This document shows positions 61,138 to 64,000 of a stretch of DNA of 64,000 nucleotides, one piece after another (within the stretch, counting starts at the first letter, position 1; each line of letters begins with the position of its first letter). The stretch is from DASUXA01 sp036378155 (GTDB lineage: Bacteria > Actinomycetota > Actinomycetes > Mycobacteriales > Micromonosporaceae). The translations under genes were made by a program, and so were the position numbers. Location of the stretch: positions 1 to 64,000 of the forward strand of contig DASUXA010000032.1 in the NCBI GenBank assembly GCA_036378155.1, written 5' to 3'. The notes below the pieces were generated by a model. The model was not told where the DNA came from and did no database searches. It was given only the letters and a program-made list of their open reading frames with translations.

Positions 61138-62563
61138 CGGCGGTACCCACCGGGATCCGTTCCCGCAGCGACGGCTCCGGGTAGAACGCCGGTTCGGCAC
61201 CTGGTCGCCACGGCAGCAGCACCACCAACGCGATCAGGGCGAGCGCGAGCGAGTTCTCGGCCAGCGCGCCGTGCAGCCCGTCCGCATAGTGCGACACGTC
61301 CGGCAACTTGTGTTCGTACCGCCAGATCGGCGACACCACGAACAGGACGTACAACCCGATCGCGGCGAGCGCGTGGCGTAGCCCGGCGAACGCCGGTACC
61401 CCTGCCGGTCTGCGCTGCAACCACCCGCGCGGGGTCAAGCCGCGCGGGGTCAAGCCACGCGCCGCGGACCGGCGGCGCAGTGCAGTGTCGGCGAGGATCA
61501 CCAGGGCCGGTACCACGTAGATCAGGTGGTGCGACCACGAGATCGGGCAGATCACGTTGGTGGTCAGCCCGACCAGCGTGAACGCGGTCAACTCGTCGCC
61601 TTCGCGGTGCGCGGTCGCGGCTCGGGACATGCCGACGGTGAGGATCAGCATCGCGAACGCGAGCCACATCAGCGTCGGGGTGGTCGGCGAGTCGTACAGC
61701 CGAGCCAGCATCCCGGCGAGCGACTGGTTCGCGGTGGCGTCGACCTCGCCGACCCGGCTCGTGTCCCACAGCACACTGCCGAAGTACGTGGTCGACTCGC
61801 GCCCGTCGATGAAGAACGTGGCGGCGGTGACACCGACGGCGGTACCGGCGGCGGTGAGCGCGGCGCGCCACTGCCGGGTGACCACGAAGTACCAGACGAA
61901 CAAGCCGGGCGTGAGCTTGATGGCGGCAGCGAGTCCAACCCCGACACCGGCGAGGGCACCGGATCGCCACAGCCGCGCCACCGGGTCGTCGGGGAGTTTC
62001 GCGGTCGGGTCGGTGGCATACCGGTGCCGGTTGCGCAGCGCCACCATGTCGGCGTACACGAGCAGACCCAGCAGCAGGTTGACCTGTCCGAACCCGATCG
62101 TCTCGCGGACCGGTTCGGTCGCGGCTGCCAGCGATACCGCGATCGCGACCACGAACCAGCGCGGCCAGCCGCGCCGGTCGGCGATCGGTACCAGCAGCCA
62201 GGTCAGCACGACCGCGAGCGCGGTGAGGCTGGCGACGGCGTTCACCCAGCCGGCGACGATTTCCGGCAGGACCGCCATGGGAACCATCGCGAGCGCGGCG
62301 AATGGCGGGTACGTGTACCCGAGGGTCGTTCCTGGTGCCACATACTCGTACAGTTCGCCGCCATTTGCCCACCAGACCATCGCGCCGTGGTAGATCCGCA
62401 TGTCGAAGAACACGTACGTGCGTCCGAACGACTCGATGGCCAGCACCGCCGCATAGGCGATACCGGCCACGATGCCGAGACGGACGAGTGTCCGCAGACT
62501 GATTGTGCGGATGGCGCGCTGGTCCGGGGCTAGGCGCGGCCGTCGCTCGACGGTCGCCGGCAT
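61124..62563 (-). CDS. GT87 family alpha-1,2-mannosyltransferase-like membrane protein
   Basis: This 479-residue protein has ten or more membrane segments and is the best family-87 match in the window. The first outside loop after segment 1 reads FFDMRIYHGAMVWWANGGELYEYVAPGTTLGYTYPPFAALAM, with the Asp-Met-Arg-Ile-Tyr catalytic-loop pattern; later FGQVNLLLGLLVYADM, and a WSHHLIYVVPALV motif. Mycobacterial relatives add mannose in lipoarabinomannan assembly. GGGGAGGA precedes ATG 62563. A 15-bp tandem duplication codes for GLTPR repeats. Confidence 0.88.
   Translation of the reverse strand: MPATVERRPRLAPDQRAIRTISLRTLVRLGIVAGIAYAAVLAIESFGRTYVFFDMRIYHGAMVWWANGGELYEYVAPGTTLGYTYPPFAALAMVPMAVLPEIVAGWVNAVASLTALAVVLTWLLVPIADRRGWPRWFVVAIAVSLAAATEPVRETIGFGQVNLLLGLLVYADMVALRNRHRYATDPTAKLPDDPVARLWRSGALAGVGVGLAAAIKLTPGLFVWYFVVTRQWRAALTAAGTAVGVTAATFFIDGRESTTYFGSVLWDTSRVGEVDATANQSLAGMLARLYDSPTTPTLMWLAFAMLILTVGMSRAATAHREGDELTAFTLVGLTTNVICPISWSHHLIYVVPALVILADTALRRRSAARGLTPRGLTPRGWLQRRPAGVPAFAGLRHALAAIGLYVLFVVSPIWRYEHKLPDVSHYADGLHGALAENSLALALIALVVLLPWRPGAEPAFYPEPSLRERIPVGTAVRRS
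61426..61455 (-). repeat. 15-bp tandem duplication
   Basis: CGCGCGGGGTCAAGC occurs twice back to back (61426-61440 and 61441-61455), exact. It lies in the cytoplasmic loop of the GT87-like protein and encodes the repeated GLTPR. Confidence 0.9.
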
Positions 62564-62826
62564 GGTGGAGTCCTCCCCGTACCGTAATCGGAAATCCCGC
62601 CCAGGTCCGCTCAGGAGCCTAGAACGGCGCGGCATCGGGTTACCTCCGCCGTTATGTGAACGTGTCCGATCCCACACGGGATAGAGACATTTCATCTCGC
62701 TGCCGTCGAGCACGGGGCGAACCAAATGATGAACGACAATTCACCATCTTGCCTGACGGCGACCCGACCGCACGTCGTGGCAGGTCGCCGTCACGGTGGA
62801 CCGACGACCCGCCGGGGACCGAGCCC
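62564..62826 (-). terminator. Intergenic region with hairpin after the DoxX-like gene
   Basis: Of the 263 bases, only one structured element is visible: arms TGACGGCGACC (62755-62765) and GGTCGCCGTCA (62784-62794), a perfect 11-bp stem with an 18-base loop. It lies 32 bases after the DoxX-like stop, so it may terminate that transcript. Nothing else was recognised. Confidence 0.55.
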
Positions 62827-63390
62827 TCAGCCGGGCAGGTGCCGACCCGCGTTCGCGGCACGAACCGCGATCTGCGCCTGCTTGGTGGTGTTCTTCGCGA
62901 CCCGCCGCGCCGACTTGTTCACGTCGTGCAGATAGTGGCGCGTGTCGTGGAGGTAGTGCCGGGTCCGCCAACGCAGCCCCGGCCTGCCCTCGGTGTCGGC
63001 GGCGGCGAGCAGCAGCCCGCCGAACAGCCCCAGGTTCTTCATGAACTGGATCTGCTGTCCCTGCCGCGCGCCCGGGTCGTCCATCGACCAGAACGGGTGG
63101 GCGGCGAGCGTCGTCGGTACCAGCGAGCCGGCGAGCGCGGCCGCCGCCGGGCGGCTGAACCGGGTCATCAGCAGCAGCCCACCGAGCACATGGACGGCAC
63201 CGTTGAGGCGGACCAGCGACCGCGGGTCGCGGGGCATCGCCGCGGGCGCGCGCTCGAGTACCGGACCGAGCCGGTCGGCGACCTGCTCCGCGGCGGGCGT
63301 GAACGGCTCCGGCCTGGTCAGGGCGCGCGAGCCGGTGACGACGAAGATCGTCCCGAGCATCGCCCGGGCAACGGTGCGCACGGGTGTCAT
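62827..63390 (-). CDS. DoxX-like membrane protein
   Basis: This 187-residue protein has about four membrane segments. MTPVRTVARAMLGTIFVVTGSRAL resembles the DoxX N-terminal half, and LVRLNGAVHVLGGLLLMTRFSRPAAAALAGSLVPTTLAAHPFW and FMKNLGLFGGLLLAAADT match DoxX-family proteins. The C-terminal 45 residues are basic (TRHYLHDVNKSARRVAKNTTKQAQIAVR). Its role is unknown. ATG 63390 is chosen over an upstream GTG at 63423, whose extra residues are not family-like. Confidence 0.8.
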   Translation of the reverse strand: MTPVRTVARAMLGTIFVVTGSRALTRPEPFTPAAEQVADRLGPVLERAPAAMPRDPRSLVRLNGAVHVLGGLLLMTRFSRPAAAALAGSLVPTTLAAHPFWSMDDPGARQGQQIQFMKNLGLFGGLLLAAADTEGRPGLRWRTRHYLHDTRHYLHDVNKSARRVAKNTTKQAQIAVRAANAGRHLPG

Positions 63391-63517
63391 GACCCGTTCA
63401 TACCCCGCGTTCCGCCGCTCCACACGAGGTACGGCTCGGTCCGCTCGGATCGGGGACCCGGCGGGCGCCCGGCTCCGGGGTCCGGAGGCGACCGGTCGCG
63501 GACACGTTCCAGCCTGG

Positions 63518-64000
63518 TCAGGCCGGCTGGGTGCGCAGGTACCTGCCGAAATGGGGCACCGTGAAGGCGACGGTACCCCGCTCGCCGGAGTAGATCAGAC
63601 CCTTCTTGATGAGCGCGTCCCGAGCCGGGGACAGGCTCGCCGGCTTGCGCCCGAGCGCGCGGGCGATCTCGGCGGTCGGTACCGCCGCGTCGGTGTGGGT
63701 GTCCACCTCGGACAGGGCGGCCATGGTGCGCATGTACTCCCGCTCGGCGGGGGTGGCGCGCTCGTACCGGGAGCCGAAGAAGCCGACCGCCAGTTCCGCC
63801 TCGGCTTCCGGCGCGGCGACCCGGACGTCCTCGGCGCTGATCGGAGTACGGGGCGCGTGGTCCCAGGTCGCCTTCCCGTACGCCTGCACGAAGTACGGGT
63901 ACCCGCCGGACATCTCGTACAGGGCGTCGAGCGCCTTCGGCTCGTACTCCACGCCTTCGCGCTCGGCAGGCGCGCACAGCGCCTGGTCGGCGGCGATCCG
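63518..64000 (-). CDS. ATPase-like protein, C-terminal part (truncated by window end)
   Basis: The gene runs off the right edge, so the first portion is missing. The reading frame is open from 64000 to the stop at 63518. The visible 160 residues include YEMSGGYPYFVQAYGKATWDHA and a winged-helix-like tail (TAEIARALGRKPASLSPARDALIKKGLIYSGERGTVAFTVPHFGRYLRTQPA). This looks like the C-terminal half of an AAA ATP-binding protein with an added DNA-binding domain, similar to archaeal Orc/Cdc6-like ATPases. Walker motifs lie outside the window. The GTG at 63952 is not necessarily a start. Confidence 0.65.
   Translation of the reverse strand, partial: RIAADQALCAPAEREGVEYEPKALDALYEMSGGYPYFVQAYGKATWDHAPRTPISAEDVRVAAPEAEAELAVGFFGSRYERATPAEREYMRTMAALSEVDTHTDAAVPTAEIARALGRKPASLSPARDALIKKGLIYSGERGTVAFTVPHFGRYLRTQPA

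Overview
The window is high-GC actinobacterial chromosome centred on the replication origin. Gene content and order match the conserved oriC neighbourhood of Streptomyces and mycobacteria. The gnd gene between dnaN and recF, the cysteine-free S18 and the general protein style suggest a filamentous actinomycete, perhaps of the Micromonosporaceae. The genus is inferred, not shown. No insertion sequence, prophage, CRISPR array or obvious genomic island is visible.

Layout. Positions 1-13,000 read leftward from oriC: dnaA, the origin itself (10873-11308), dnaN, gnd, recF, a DUF721/DciA-like gene, gyrB, gyrA, a DUF3566 membrane protein, tRNA-Ile, a 42-codon DLW-39-type gene and tRNA-Ala. Only a small gene of unknown function (6371-6922) runs the other way. 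Positions 13,428-19,720 read rightward: rpmH, rnpA, yidD, yidC, jag/khpB, rsmG, then parA and parB with four parS sites, three of them inside parA. Positions 20-36 kb hold a HIT-like protein, D-Ala-D-Ala ligase with an aminotransferase, a GNAT protein, cwlM, trxB-trxA behind a SigR-type promoter, sigM with its anti-sigma gene, a pseudokinase, murJ, a CCA-adding enzyme, an MFS transporter and ogt. Positions 36-48 kb hold ino1 with a PadR regulator, a DUF5318 gene, a class A penicillin-binding protein, two membrane glycosyltransferase-like proteins, endonuclease IV, and the rpsF-ssb-rpsR-rplI operon. Positions 48-64 kb hold dnaB, a methyltransferase, an ABC-F protein, two more GT-C type membrane proteins, a GGDEF-EAL protein, a TauE/SafE protein, a molybdenum-cofactor cluster (moaC, mog, moeA, moaE), a DoxX-like protein and the 3' part of an ATPase gene cut by the window end.

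How it works together. The core is a replication, segregation and cell-envelope neighbourhood: initiator, clamp, gyrase, helicase and ParABS next to the origin, and the envelope genes cwlM, murJ, the pseudokinase, the PBP and Ddl nearby. DnaA-box-like sites occur in at least four separate intergenic regions (gyrB-gyrA, dnaA-dnaN, dnaA-rpmH, and downstream of parB beside a parS).

No strong candidate for a wholly new system was found. The most useful non-obvious signals are regulatory. At least ten genes have a TANNNT-like hexamer 6-10 bases before the start codon, the arrangement of leaderless transcripts. There is an exact GGAAT-N18-GTT promoter before trxB, a 46-bp perfect palindrome between ogt and ino1, a structured rpsF leader, and a possible 42-aa membrane peptide gene ahead of rpsF.
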